A stretch of 19,535 bases of DNA from Ruminococcaceae bacterium UBA1425 (GCA_002329365.1 DCUB01000036.1:1-19535), one strand, 5' to 3'. Counted from the stretch's first letter, positions 6,467 to 14,302 are shown. Numbers and translations: made by a program. The notes: generated by a model from the letters alone, not told the origin.

Positions 6467-8272
6467 ATGTCAACTAAAGCAAGAATCGGCATAAGACCGA
6501 TAATCGACGGCCGCTGGGGCGGCATTCGCGAGGGACTTGAGGCGAAGACAATGGCAATGGCAAACGCCGCGAAGGAGCTTATCGAGGGCAACCTGTGCTA
6601 TTCCGACGGTACGCCCGTCGAATGCGTCATATCTCCCTGCACAATAGGGGGCGGAGCCGAGGCGGCAAAGTGCGCCGAATATTTCAGCACAAAAAATGTC
6701 AGCGCCACGCTTTCTGTAACTCCCTGCTGGTGCTACGGCAGCGAAACAATGGATATCGACCCCAATACAATCAAGGCCGTCTGGGGCTTTAACGGCACCG
6801 AGCGTCCGGGCGCCGTTTATCTTGCCGCCGTCATGGCCGCGCACGCACAGAGGGGACTGCCCGCGTTTTCAATCTACGGCAGAGACGTTCAGGACATCGA
6901 CGACAACTCGATACCGGACGACGTCAAAGAAAAAATCCTCAGCTTCGCGCGCTGCGCCGTCGCGGTAGGCCAGATTAAGGGCAAATCATATGTCGGCATC
7001 GGTTCGGTTTCAATGGGCATAGCGGGTTCATACTGCGACGCTCAGTTTATGCAGGATTATTTCGGCATCCGTTCCGAGTGGGTCGACATGACCGAGGTTA
7101 TGCGCAGGGTTGAATACGGAATCTATGACGAGGAAGAATATAAAAAGGCGCTTGCATGGGTCAAGGAAAAGTGTCCCGAGGGAATGGACGTAAACGTCGA
7201 GCCTCACGACCGCGCGCGCAAGGACTGGGAATGGGAGTTCTGCGTCAAGATGACGCTTGTCTGCCGCGACATCCTTATAGGAAACGACAGGCTGAACAAC
7301 GTAAAGGCAAACGAAACAGCAATGAAGCGCAGCGGGCCGAAGGACGGCTGGCACGAGGAGGCGCTCGGCAGAAACGCCATATTAGGCGGCTTCCAGGGCC
7401 AGAGAATGTGGACGGACTTCATGCCGAACGCAGACTTTACTGAGGCTATTCTCAACTCGAGCTTTGACTGGAACGGCAAGAAGGAGCCGCTTACCTTCGC
7501 AACCGAAAACGACGGTTTAAACGGTCTGTCCATGCTTATGGGCAAAATGCTCACGGGCACGGCAAGTATTTTTGCCGACGTCAGGACATACTGGAGCCCC
7601 GACGCCGTAGAGCGCGTAACTGGCAGAAGGCCCGAGGGACGCGCGGCAGACGGCTTTATCCATCTAATAAACTCGGGCGCTGCCGCGCTCGACGCCACCG
7701 CGATGCAAAGGGATGAAAACGGCGAGCCGGTCATTAAGCCGTGGTGGAACGTAAGCGATAAGGATATCGAAGCCATGCTCTCCGTTACAGACTGGTGCCC
7801 CGCCAACAATCAGTATTTCAGGGGCGGCGGATATTCCTCTCACTTCAAAACCCAAGCCGAGATACCCGTAACTATGATAAGGCTTAATCTCGTCGAGGGA
7901 CTGGGGCCGATGCTTCAGATAGCCGAGGGCTACACCGTAACCCTGCCCGACGACATTCACAGCAAGCTCGACAACAGAACAGACCGTACATGGCCCACAA
8001 CATGGTTTGCGCCGCGCACAACGGGCAAGGGCGCGTTTGCCGATGTCTATTCCGTCATGGCAAACTGGGGCGCGAACCACGGCTCGCTCACATACGGTCA
8101 CATTGGAAAGGACCTTATAACGCTTGCGAGCATGCTTCGCATTCCCGTCGCTATGCACAATGTCGAAGACGGCGACGTTTTCCGTCCGCATGTCTGGGCG
8201 GCGTTCGGAACAAAGGATTACGAGGGCGCCGATTACAGAGCATGCGCTGCGTACGGTCCGCTTTACAAATAA
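6467..8272 (+). CDS. fucI: L-fucose isomerase
   Basis: A 601-residue protein of the L-fucose isomerase family (usual length about 590), converting L-fucose to L-fuculose, the first committed step of fucose breakdown. The Mn2+ ligands known in the E. coli enzyme are found at E347 (ATENDG), D371 (IFADVR) and H538 (GANHGS). The N-terminal region RIGIRPIIDGRWGG and the segment VWGFNGTERPGAVYLA are also family-typical. AGGAAG precedes the ATG. Product and substrate fit the flanking mutarotase and kinase; the aldolase (FucA) and a known fucose permease (FucP) are not in the window. Confidence 0.96.
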   Translation: MSTKARIGIRPIIDGRWGGIREGLEAKTMAMANAAKELIEGNLCYSDGTPVECVISPCTIGGGAEAAKCAEYFSTKNVSATLSVTPCWCYGSETMDIDPNTIKAVWGFNGTERPGAVYLAAVMAAHAQRGLPAFSIYGRDVQDIDDNSIPDDVKEKILSFARCAVAVGQIKGKSYVGIGSVSMGIAGSYCDAQFMQDYFGIRSEWVDMTEVMRRVEYGIYDEEEYKKALAWVKEKCPEGMDVNVEPHDRARKDWEWEFCVKMTLVCRDILIGNDRLNNVKANETAMKRSGPKDGWHEEALGRNAILGGFQGQRMWTDFMPNADFTEAILNSSFDWNGKKEPLTFATENDGLNGLSMLMGKMLTGTASIFADVRTYWSPDAVERVTGRRPEGRAADGFIHLINSGAAALDATAMQRDENGEPVIKPWWNVSDKDIEAMLSVTDWCPANNQYFRGGGYSSHFKTQAEIPVTMIRLNLVEGLGPMLQIAEGYTVTLPDDIHSKLDNRTDRTWPTTWFAPRTTGKGAFADVYSVMANWGANHGSLTYGHIGKDLITLASMLRIPVAMHNVEDGDVFRPHVWAAFGTKDYEGADYRACAAYGPLYK

Positions 8273-8296
8273 CGCAAACAAAGAGCAAAGAGGTTC

Positions 8297-8342
8297 TCGG
8301 AGGCCGACTTGTAACTCGACCTCCGATAACTGTTTTCGGAGG
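8297..8342 (+). promoter_or_regulatory. Mutually exclusive RNA hairpins over the DUF5058 ribosome binding site
   Basis: The segment CCTCCGA (8320-8326) is complementary to two identical TCGGAGG copies, at 8297-8303 and at 8336-8342. The second copy is the ribosome binding site of the next gene. The first pairing can extend with CGA/TCG past a mismatch, leaving the site free; the second makes a 7-bp stem with a 9-nt loop and hides it. This anti-Shine-Dalgarno arrangement is seen directly. Regulation through it is inference. No ligand-binding domain is recognised in the 78-nt gap after fucI. Confidence 0.45.
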
Positions 8343-8350
8343 GTAAAAAT

Positions 8351-9115
8351 TTGAATTTCAAAGATAGTCCGTTCATGTATTTTCTTGCGGCTGTGATAAT
8401 TGCCTTTGTGCTGGTGCAGTCGGTGTTCTTCCTCGCCAAGGCGTGGAAGCAGGGCAAAAAAATAGGCATCGACATTAAGGTGATGAGAGACGCCGTTGTT
8501 TCAAGCACGCTTTTCACAATAGCTCCCGCCATAGCGATTGTCGCCACGGTTATAACGCTTGCATATTCGCTGGGGTTTGTCCTGCCGTGGATAAGGCTTT
8601 CGGTAATCGGAAATATTACCTATGAGGCGACGGCGGCGGAGGCGGCCCTCAACTCTTTCGGCAATAATCTGTCGCAGCCGGTGGACGACGAGACAACCTT
8701 CGCGGCTGTCGCGTGGGTTATGACTATCGGCAGTGTTTTTCCGCTCGTTTTAATACCGTTATTCCTCAAAAAGCTTCAGAAAAAGGTCGACAGCGAAGTA
8801 AAGACAAACGCGAAATGGGCCGATACAATGTCGGCGGCGGCGTTTATCGGTCTTATAGCCGCGTTTATAGCAAGGGCTGTCGCGGGAGCGGGCGACAAGG
8901 CTACAATAGGCGACGGCGCCGGAGTTCTGTCGGTAATCGCGCTCGTTGTATCTGTTGCTGTCATGCTAATTCTTCAAAAGCTCTGCATAAAATACAAATT
9001 GGAGCGTTTTGATGCTTTCACTATGCCGCTCAGTATGATATGCGGCATGGCTGCCGTAATGCTGTTCGCCCGGATACTGCCTGAGAGCATAGCTTTCCTT
9101 GAATGGAGGGGTTAA
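8351..9115 (+). CDS. DUF5058-family multi-spanning membrane protein
   Basis: A 254-residue protein with six predicted membrane segments (about 8-28, 50-78, 113-138, 158-176, 183-207, 222-244) and little else; it resembles the uncharacterised DUF5058 family. The start is a TTG at 8351, 8 nt after GGAGGG. It follows fucI by 78 nt and precedes another membrane protein by 4 nt, so the two probably form one complex. Location in a fucose operon with no recognised permease makes a transport role for fucose or a fucose product plausible, but nothing in the sequence proves it. The family name is from memory of its overall character and is moderately sure. Confidence 0.7.
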   Translation: MNFKDSPFMYFLAAVIIAFVLVQSVFFLAKAWKQGKKIGIDIKVMRDAVVSSTLFTIAPAIAIVATVITLAYSLGFVLPWIRLSVIGNITYEATAAEAALNSFGNNLSQPVDDETTFAAVAWVMTIGSVFPLVLIPLFLKKLQKKVDSEVKTNAKWADTMSAAAFIGLIAAFIARAVAGAGDKATIGDGAGVLSVIALVVSVAVMLILQKLCIKYKLERFDAFTMPLSMICGMAAVMLFARILPESIAFLEWRG

Positions 9116-9119
9116 GGAA

Positions 9120-9776
9120 ATGGAAAAATCATATTTTGACAAGGTTCATACCTGGGGACGCGTCTGGTCTGTTACGGCGCTTTGCGTAATGCTCTGCGTG
9201 CCTTTGTTTATCTGCCTTCGATATGACGCGTGGCCTCCGCTGCAGGGAGTTATTAAAGGGCTTATCTCCGTTATACCCCTCTATTGGGCTACTGCCGTAG
9301 TAGAGGTAACGTGCTACGCGCCCATGCTCGGCGCGGGCGGCATGTACCTTTCGTTCGTAACGGGTAACATCTCGAACCTCAAGCTGCCGTGTGCCCTTTC
9401 GGCAATGGAAAGCGCAAAGGTAAAGCCGAACACACAGGAGGGCGAGGTAATTACAACCATAGCCGTTGCCGTATCCGCCATTGTTACAACCGTTATCATC
9501 GCGGCGGGAGTTGTGCTGTTCACGCCTGTTCTGCCGCTTATCACCGCGCCTGATTCCGTGTTTGCTCCCGCTTTTCAGCAGATAATTCCCGCCCTGTTCG
9601 GCGCGCTCGGAGCGGGCTATTTCATTAAGCACTGGAGGATATCCGTCATACCGATTGTCGTCGGCGTTGTCGTCCTTTATTTCGCGCCGAATACAGTCGT
9701 CGGCATTATGATTCCCGTAACCGTAGCCGTTTCGCTTGCAGGAGCGCACATAATGTACAAGAAAAAAATCATATAA
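9120..9776 (+). CDS. Multi-spanning membrane protein, partner of DUF5058 protein
   Basis: A 218-residue integral membrane protein with hydrophobic stretches near 13-33, 38-60, 66-82, 110-137, 145-168 and 174-208. The conserved-looking stretch GAGGMYLSFVTGNISNLKLP is followed by a short hydrophilic region. I do not recognise a named family. The ATG at 9120 follows GGAGGGG by 8 nt and the DUF5058 stop by 4 nt; a TTG at 9099 would lengthen it but overlaps the upstream gene. Tight coupling to the DUF5058 gene suggests two subunits of one transporter. It is the last gene of the seven-gene run. Confidence 0.7.
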   Translation: MEKSYFDKVHTWGRVWSVTALCVMLCVPLFICLRYDAWPPLQGVIKGLISVIPLYWATAVVEVTCYAPMLGAGGMYLSFVTGNISNLKLPCALSAMESAKVKPNTQEGEVITTIAVAVSAIVTTVIIAAGVVLFTPVLPLITAPDSVFAPAFQQIIPALFGALGAGYFIKHWRISVIPIVVGVVVLYFAPNTVVGIMIPVTVAVSLAGAHIMYKKKII

Positions 9777-10003
9777 TTCATTACAACCTCTGTCCGGCCG
9801 GCATATTATGCTTTAGAAGGCTTTGGCTTTCCTCCGCAAATACGCGGATATTGCCTTGCGGTGGCGCGCTGAGTCTCCGCGCGTCCTTATGAGTCGCCGC
9901 CGGCCGTGTTTTCACAGGTATTCGCTAAAATAGGAGCCGCCGCCGCGTAAGCGCGCGGCGCGCTCCGTAAGGATGACGTTTTTTTGTTTTTCGCCTTTTC
10001 GGA
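9777..10003. other. GC-rich intergenic stretch with hairpins, no gene seen
   Basis: This stretch between the membrane-protein pair and the phosphodiesterase gene holds no credible reading frame. It contains short inverted repeats (for example CCGC/GCGG around 9837-9850) and the larger interrupted stem at 9933-9966. It probably carries the end of the upstream transcript. Nothing else is recognised. Confidence 0.4.
9933..9985 (+). terminator. Possible terminator hairpin, imperfect
   Basis: GGAGC (9933-9937) pairs with GCTCC (9962-9966) and GCCGCG (9942-9947) with CGCGGC (9954-9959), an interrupted GC-rich stem. A run of seven T follows at 9979-9985, but 12 nt beyond the stem, farther than in a standard intrinsic terminator. 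It lies after the fucose/membrane operon and before the next promoter. Confidence 0.35.
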
Positions 10004-10016
10004 TATAATATATAAT
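10004..10016 (+). promoter_or_regulatory. Tandem -10 boxes of the phosphodiesterase promoter
   Basis: Two TATAAT sequences lie at 10004-10009 and 10011-10016, preceded by a T-rich stretch (TTTTTG at 9981-9986, 17 bp before the first box) that is only a weak -35. They lie about 65-75 nt upstream of the phosphodiesterase start. The -10 boxes are convincing; which is used is unclear. Confidence 0.55.
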
Positions 10017-10080
10017 GAGATAAATGCGCTGCGACGTTAAAATCGTTTAACGCATAGTTCATGAAAAAGGAGAACTGAAA

Positions 10081-10968
10081 ATGCGGAAATTTACCGACAT
10101 GAAGCTGCTGACGGGTATTTTCTTCTGCGCCGGTTTCGCCGCCGTAATAACGGGGGCGGTTATATTTTTTGCGCATTTATACGCTGCAAGGCAGGAAACG
10201 CGCGTTGAAGCGCCCGATATCATTAAACTGTCGACGGTAGCGGGAATCGAGGACAAGTCCGATATCATACTTTGCGCGCACAGGGGATTTTCGGCGGCTG
10301 CCCCCGAAAATACCGTGGCGGCAATTAATGCCGCCGGAGAAGCGGGGTTTTCATATGTCGAGTTTGACGTTCAGGAAACAAAAGACGGCATACTTGTCCT
10401 GATGCACGACAAAAAGATAAACAGGATGACAGACGGCAAAGGGCTTGTGTCTTCATACACCTTAAAGGAGCTGTTTAGCTTTAACATCGACAACGGAGCG
10501 GACTTCAAAAAGTACGGCACATTAAAAATACCTACGCTGAGTCAGGCTCTTGCCGCCTGCTCAAACTACGGCATTTCACCCGTTATAGAGATGAAGAGAA
10601 TCAGCATAAAAGGCGTTGAAAAGCTGTCTTCATTTCTGCCCGAATATTCCTTTGACAAAGCGGCTGTGTCCTCGTTCGACAAGAAAAAGCTTGAGGCTTT
10701 CGGGAAAATAAACAAAAACGCCGAGCTCTGGCTTCTAAGCCCCGAGCTCAGCGACGAAGATATTGAGTATTGCGAAAAGTTTACGGGAACCGTTCTTTCG
10801 TTTGATACAGCCGCGGCGAAGGATACCGCCGTTATAAGTGAAATAGCGGAAAAGGGAATAGAGATGACCTGCTGGACGGTAAACGACGCACAAACGCTTA
10901 AAGCCCTTTACGACCGCGGCATAAGACGCTTTACGACCGATAACATTCTTCCACTGAAGAAGGATTAG
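10081..10968 (+). CDS. Membrane-anchored glycerophosphodiester phosphodiesterase
   Basis: A 295-residue GDPD-family enzyme that hydrolyses glycerophosphodiesters to glycerol-3-phosphate and an alcohol. An N-terminal membrane anchor (about 9-34) puts the catalytic domain outside the cell. Active-site features are HRG (67-69), PENT (75-78), the metal ligands in VEFDVQ (E94, D96), and MHD with the second catalytic His109. The later segment PVIEMKR carries the third acidic ligand. AAAGGAG precedes the ATG. Its TAG stop at 10966-10968 overlaps the stop of the convergent LCP gene. It could act on lipid head groups or teichoic-acid-like polymers; the substrate is not shown. Confidence 0.92.
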   Translation: MRKFTDMKLLTGIFFCAGFAAVITGAVIFFAHLYAARQETRVEAPDIIKLSTVAGIEDKSDIILCAHRGFSAAAPENTVAAINAAGEAGFSYVEFDVQETKDGILVLMHDKKINRMTDGKGLVSSYTLKELFSFNIDNGADFKKYGTLKIPTLSQALAACSNYGISPVIEMKRISIKGVEKLSSFLPEYSFDKAAVSSFDKKKLEAFGKINKNAELWLLSPELSDEDIEYCEKFTGTVLSFDTAAAKDTAVISEIAEKGIEMTCWTVNDAQTLKALYDRGIRRFTTDNILPLKKD

Positions 10969-12167
10969 CCGATAAGCGTCATAAAGAAGAAGGGAGAGTC
11001 CCTGTTTTCGTGAAGCTCGATATTGGTTTTGCCGTAAAGAGCAAGCTGAAGGCGGCGCGCCTCAAGCTGATAGTCCACAATCCACGCGAATTCCTTTATT
11101 GAGCGGCTGCTGATGCTGATATATGAATCCTTGCCCGTTATCGTTTCGCCGCTGTCGTACGATACGACGGGGGAAAGTATTTCGTTAATATCATAGTCCA
11201 TCCAGCCCTGCATAAGCGCCTGTGTGCTTAGTGACAGAATCTGTGTTTTTGTGTAGTTCGTTCTGACATACGGAAGCAGGTTGTTAAGCGCGCTGTTTAT
11301 CTGACCTGCCGACGCTTTTCGTGACTTGTCTATGATAGCCTTGATAATCCTGCGCTGCCTTGCCGTTCTACTTATGTCGCCGTCGGAATCGCTGTGACGT
11401 ATACGTGAAAGCACAAGAGCCTCGTTGCCGTCAAGCGTGACGTTTTTGCCGAAATCCACCGTATATCGCGTTGTGCGGTTGATGTATTTTGCCTCATACT
11501 GCTTGACCTCAAGCGTGATGCCGCCCAGAGCGTCTATTATCTTCGGAAATGTTGAAAAGTCGACGCAGATATATTTGTCGATTTTAATCTTGTAGTTGTT
11601 TTCGATGGTTTCCACAAGCGTCGACGGGCCGCCGAGGATGTATGCGGCGTTAAGCTTGTAGTAGCTGTCGGCTCCGCCGAGATTGATGTAGGTGTATGAA
11701 TCCCTCATAATAGAGGTAAGGGTTATTGTGTCATTGCGCTTGTTGAGTGAAAGAAGTATCATGGCGTCGGCCCTTCCGCCGTCTATGGAACCGTCCTCGG
11801 AGTCGATACCGCACAGCAGACAGTTGATTATATTTTTGCTGTAAAGCTGCTCGCCGTTGTTCCTGGCCCACTTTTTAAGCCAGTCGTTCAGAGATGCGGC
11901 GTCTGTAACGTCATGAACCGGGTCAAAGTTCAAATCGTCATCATCGTCAAAATATGACTGGTCGGAGTATTTTTTTGTTCCGTCGTCGACGCTGTCGATT
12001 CTGATTAAATTAAGCTTGTTGCCTATAATAGTGCCTAAAAAAACCGAGGCTCCGAAAATTCCGCACATTGCTACTATAAGGAGTGAATAAATCGCTCCTT
12101 TTTTTAATCCGGATTTCTTTTTCTTTCTTTTTTTTCTGCGTTTTACAGGTTCGCTGTTCTTACTCAT
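10965..12167 (-). CDS. LCP (LytR-CpsA-Psr) family cell wall polymer ligase
   Basis: A 400-residue type II membrane protein. Its N-terminus is cytoplasmic and very basic (residues 9-19 almost all Lys/Arg), followed by a membrane helix (about 25-48), an acidic linker with five consecutive Asp (74-78), then the LCP domain. Family motifs are GRADAM (131-136), SIMRDSY (152-158), KLNAAY (171-176) and RIRHSDSDGDISR (255-267), which include the Arg and Asp residues that bind the lipid pyrophosphate in the family. Such proteins attach anionic polymers to peptidoglycan. AAGGGTG lies about 6 nt upstream of the ATG. A MITE-like element ends 19 nt upstream of the start, so the promoter must lie in or beyond it. 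Confidence 0.93.
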   Translation of the reverse strand: MSKNSEPVKRRKKRKKKKSGLKKGAIYSLLIVAMCGIFGASVFLGTIIGNKLNLIRIDSVDDGTKKYSDQSYFDDDDDLNFDPVHDVTDAASLNDWLKKWARNNGEQLYSKNIINCLLCGIDSEDGSIDGGRADAMILLSLNKRNDTITLTSIMRDSYTYINLGGADSYYKLNAAYILGGPSTLVETIENNYKIKIDKYICVDFSTFPKIIDALGGITLEVKQYEAKYINRTTRYTVDFGKNVTLDGNEALVLSRIRHSDSDGDISRTARQRRIIKAIIDKSRKASAGQINSALNNLLPYVRTNYTKTQILSLSTQALMQGWMDYDINEILSPVVSYDSGETITGKDSYISISSRSIKEFAWIVDYQLEARRLQLALYGKTNIELHENRDSPFFFMTLIG

Positions 12168-12186
12168 TTTACACCCTTACGTTTTT

Positions 12187-12360
12187 GGGCAACACCGCAC
12201 AATTAGCGGCTAAAGCCTTTGTTGCACATTTACTTGCATCTTTTCCGTCATATCGCCCAAAAATGCTCGGCAATACACAAAGTATTGCCTGCGCTTTTCC
12301 TGCAATCTGACGAAAAATCTGACGGCGCAACTGCACAACAATAATTGTGCAGTGTTGCCC
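12187..12360. mobile_element. MITE-like element, copy A (174 bp)
   Basis: It begins GGGCAACACCGCACAATTA and ends with the reverse complement of GGGCAACACTGCACAATTA, a 19-bp terminal inverted repeat with one mismatch. Inside are a perfect hairpin (GGCAATAC/GTATTGCC with an ACAAA loop, about 12269-12289) and a short direct repeat of CTGACG. Copy B at 14954-15127 is the same length and differs at 10 positions when reversed. No transposase is encoded; an open frame in it is incidental. No clean target-site duplication is visible (flanks GTTTTT and GTTATT differ at one base). It lies between jag and the LCP gene. Confidence 0.85.
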
Positions 12361-12407
12361 GTTATTGTTTAACTGCGCGGTATAACTATTATTGCCGGAA
12401 AAGTCTG

Positions 12408-12447
12408 CAATACAACCCGCTGACAAAACGCGATAAAGGTTGTATTG
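12408..12447. repeat. Inverted repeat, 10-bp arms
   Basis: CAATACAACC (12408-12417) and GGTTGTATTG (12438-12447) form a perfect 10-bp stem with a 20-nt loop. It lies in the 196-nt stretch between MITE copy A and the jag stop, which holds no gene. Role unknown. Confidence 0.6.
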
Positions 12448-12472
12448 ACTGCACAAAATAAGCACAAAAAGT

Positions 12473-12543
12473 GGCTTCCGGGAAAACGCATGCCAAACAC
12501 AGAAAAAACGGATGCTTGGCATTACGGTAGTCCAACGGAAGCC
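12473..12543 (-). terminator. Nested stem downstream of jag, possible terminator
   Basis: An outer 8-bp stem (GGCTTCCG 12473-12480 with CGGAAGCC 12536-12543) encloses an inner 7-bp stem (ATGCCAA 12490-12496 with TTGGCAT 12516-12522). On the minus strand the structure starts about 14 nt after the jag stop and is followed by ACTTTTTG, a modest T-run. It may end the rpsF-to-jag transcript. The stem is seen; termination is inferred. Confidence 0.45.
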
Positions 12544-12556
12544 GCGGTAATTTCCG

Positions 12557-13369
12557 TTAATTCTTGGGCTCGATTTTCCCGTAGCGCGCCGCGGAAGCGT
12601 TGTCGGAACGCGGCGGACGGTTTGACGCGGGAGGCTGGGGCTTTTTGGCTCTGCCGCCGTCGCGGCTCTTGTTGAATCCGCCTTTGCCGCGTCCTGCTCT
12701 GTCGCTTCTGCCGTTATACCCGCCGGACTGCCTGTATTCGTCGGTAGGCGTGATGACTACTCTGCGCTCGTCGTCGGAGCCGACGGAATGCGAGTCTACG
12801 CCCTCAATCTCCTGAACAGCCGTGTGTATAACCCTGCGCTCATATGGGTTCATCGGGTCAAGCGAAACGTTTCTTCCGTACTTCTTGACCTTCTCTGCGT
12901 TCTTTTTTGCAAGCTCTTTTAAGGTTTCCTCGCGTTTTTCGCGGTAGCTGCCGACATTAATCGACACCCTCATGTAGCTGTCCGCGTTCTTGTTAATTAT
13001 AAGACGTGTCAGGTACTGAATGGCGTCGAGCGTCTCGCCCCTTCGGCCGATTACTGTACCCTGGTCGTTTCCGCAGTCGAGCTGAATCTGAACGGTTCCG
13101 TCGACCTCCTCGGACTCGATTTTAACATCCGCAATACCCATTGCGTGCAATATTGAGGTAATGTATTCTTCTGCCGCCGCATACTTTGAAACGTTATAAA
13201 ACACTCTGACCTTAGCAGGGCTTCCGCCGAAAAGACCTAACGTCTTCTTTTTTCCCTCGTCGATAATCTCGTGCTCCACCGTAACTTCATCGGGAGCGTT
13301 AAGCAAAGCTTTCGCGTTTTCAAAAGCTTCTTCCACGGTACTGCCCGTGCCGATTGCTTCCTTTATCAA
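12557..13369 (-). CDS. jag: RNA-binding protein KhpB (Jag)
   Basis: A 270-residue cytoplasmic RNA-binding protein with the Jag order of domains: Jag_N (about 1-50, including KKTLGLFGGSPAKVRV), a KH domain (about 70-140, GxxG-type loop IGRRGE at 107-112), and R3H (about 145-207, NPYERRVIHTAVQ then ERRVVI). After residue 212 comes an extra Arg/Gly/Pro-rich tail of about 58 residues that looks disordered and is longer than usual. TTG at 13369 is chosen because AGGTGG lies 8 nt upstream, though in-frame GTGs at 13381 and 13378 are possible. It follows yidC by 18 nt, the usual yidC-jag pairing. Confidence 0.93.
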   Translation of the reverse strand: MIKEAIGTGSTVEEAFENAKALLNAPDEVTVEHEIIDEGKKKTLGLFGGSPAKVRVFYNVSKYAAAEEYITSILHAMGIADVKIESEEVDGTVQIQLDCGNDQGTVIGRRGETLDAIQYLTRLIINKNADSYMRVSINVGSYREKREETLKELAKKNAEKVKKYGRNVSLDPMNPYERRVIHTAVQEIEGVDSHSVGSDDERRVVITPTDEYRQSGGYNGRSDRAGRGKGGFNKSRDGGRAKKPQPPASNRPPRSDNASAARYGKIEPKN

Positions 13370-13387
13370 AATAGACACCACCTAATG

Positions 13388-14302
13388 TTATTTATTCTTT
13401 AACTGCGCGGCGCGTTTCAGATTGTCTTCCCTGGAACGGCGCTGTATCGTTTCCTCTACAAGTATCTTTGCAAGCATTCTTTTCGGATTATGTGTGAAGT
13501 TAAGAAGGACCGTCTGCAAAAACGCGAAAAGGTTCGACGCGGTCCAGTAAATTCCGATACCGATGGGAAACTGGAAGGTGAAATACAGCGAAAAGAGCGG
13601 CATACCGAATGTCATGCAGCCCATTGCGGGATTCTTTGCCATTTCGGGGCTTGTCTGTCTTTGCTTGAAGAACATAAACAGGCTGCTTGCGAGCGATGAA
13701 ACGGCGGAGGCTATAGGAATTGCCCAAAGCCTGTTTATGTGGCTCATGGACGGAATCTGTCCCAATTGAAAGCCTAAAAAGCTGAAGTCGAAATTCTGTA
13801 TTTTGCTTATCGTTTCGGCTGAAACGACGCCGGAAAACTTTTCGATATTTTCGATAACAACAAGCTGGATTGTGCGGCTCGTATTCTTTGCAATCTCCAA
13901 AAGATCGGGCGCTGCCGATGTAAGCGCCTCAACGTCTATATCGGGTATCTGAAGCACATAAGTGAGGGGCTTGTAAATGACGCCGATAAGGCCGTAAATA
14001 ATGGGAAGCTGCAACAGAAGCGGAAGACAGCCCGAACTCATGGGGCTGTGCCCCTCACGGGCATAAAGGTTTTGTGTTTCTTCCTGAATCTTTTTCTGGT
14101 CCCCGGCAAACTGAGCCTGGATTTTTCTGATTTTCGTCTGCATCCTTTGCGTTTTTGCCGTTCCCTTCTGCTGCGAAACAGACATGGGGAACATCAATAG
14201 CCTTGCAATAAAGGTGAAGATAATCAGCGAAAGACCGTAGTTGTTTACCGCCTGATAGATTTCTCTGAGCACAAAGCCGAAAATGGAGTAAAAATATGAC
14301 AT
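13388..14302 (-). CDS. yidC: Membrane protein insertase YidC/Oxa1
   Basis: A 304-residue YidC-family insertase that helps membrane proteins fold into the cytoplasmic membrane. It shows the Gram-positive short form without the large periplasmic domain. The conserved helix FIARLLMFPMS holds the groove Arg, and a charged cytoplasmic hairpin (KTQRMQTKIRKIQAQF) follows. Then come SGCLPLLLQLPIIYGL, and later MPLFSLYFTFQFPIGIGIYW. The ATG at 14302 is chosen for GGAGG 7 nt upstream; two codons upstream starts lack this. It lies between yidD and jag. No N-terminal lipobox is seen. Confidence 0.95.
   Translation of the reverse strand: MSYFYSIFGFVLREIYQAVNNYGLSLIIFTFIARLLMFPMSVSQQKGTAKTQRMQTKIRKIQAQFAGDQKKIQEETQNLYAREGHSPMSSGCLPLLLQLPIIYGLIGVIYKPLTYVLQIPDIDVEALTSAAPDLLEIAKNTSRTIQLVVIENIEKFSGVVSAETISKIQNFDFSFLGFQLGQIPSMSHINRLWAIPIASAVSSLASSLFMFFKQRQTSPEMAKNPAMGCMTFGMPLFSLYFTFQFPIGIGIYWTASNLFAFLQTVLLNFTHNPKRMLAKILVEETIQRRSREDNLKRAAQLKNK

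Noticed and set aside
5563..6591. Minus-strand open frame of 342 codons opposite the sugar kinase
   Set aside because: It is the antisense of a clear FGGY kinase and the fucI start, has no ribosome binding site and a composition typical of shadow frames in GC-rich codons.
8281..8350. Terminator between fucI and the DUF5058 gene
   Set aside because: Hairpins are present but no T-run follows; the downstream arm is the ribosome binding site, which fits translational control better.
12177..12370. Target-site duplication of MITE copy A
   Set aside because: Flanks GTTTTT and GTTATT match at five of six bases, but copy B shows no comparable duplication, so it is not safe to call.
12169..12522. 117-codon minus-strand frame, with a similar frame at 14978-15280
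   Set aside because: Both frames match only because they read through the two copies of the 174-bp repeat. Their flanks differ, there is no ribosome binding site, and no protein family is recognised.
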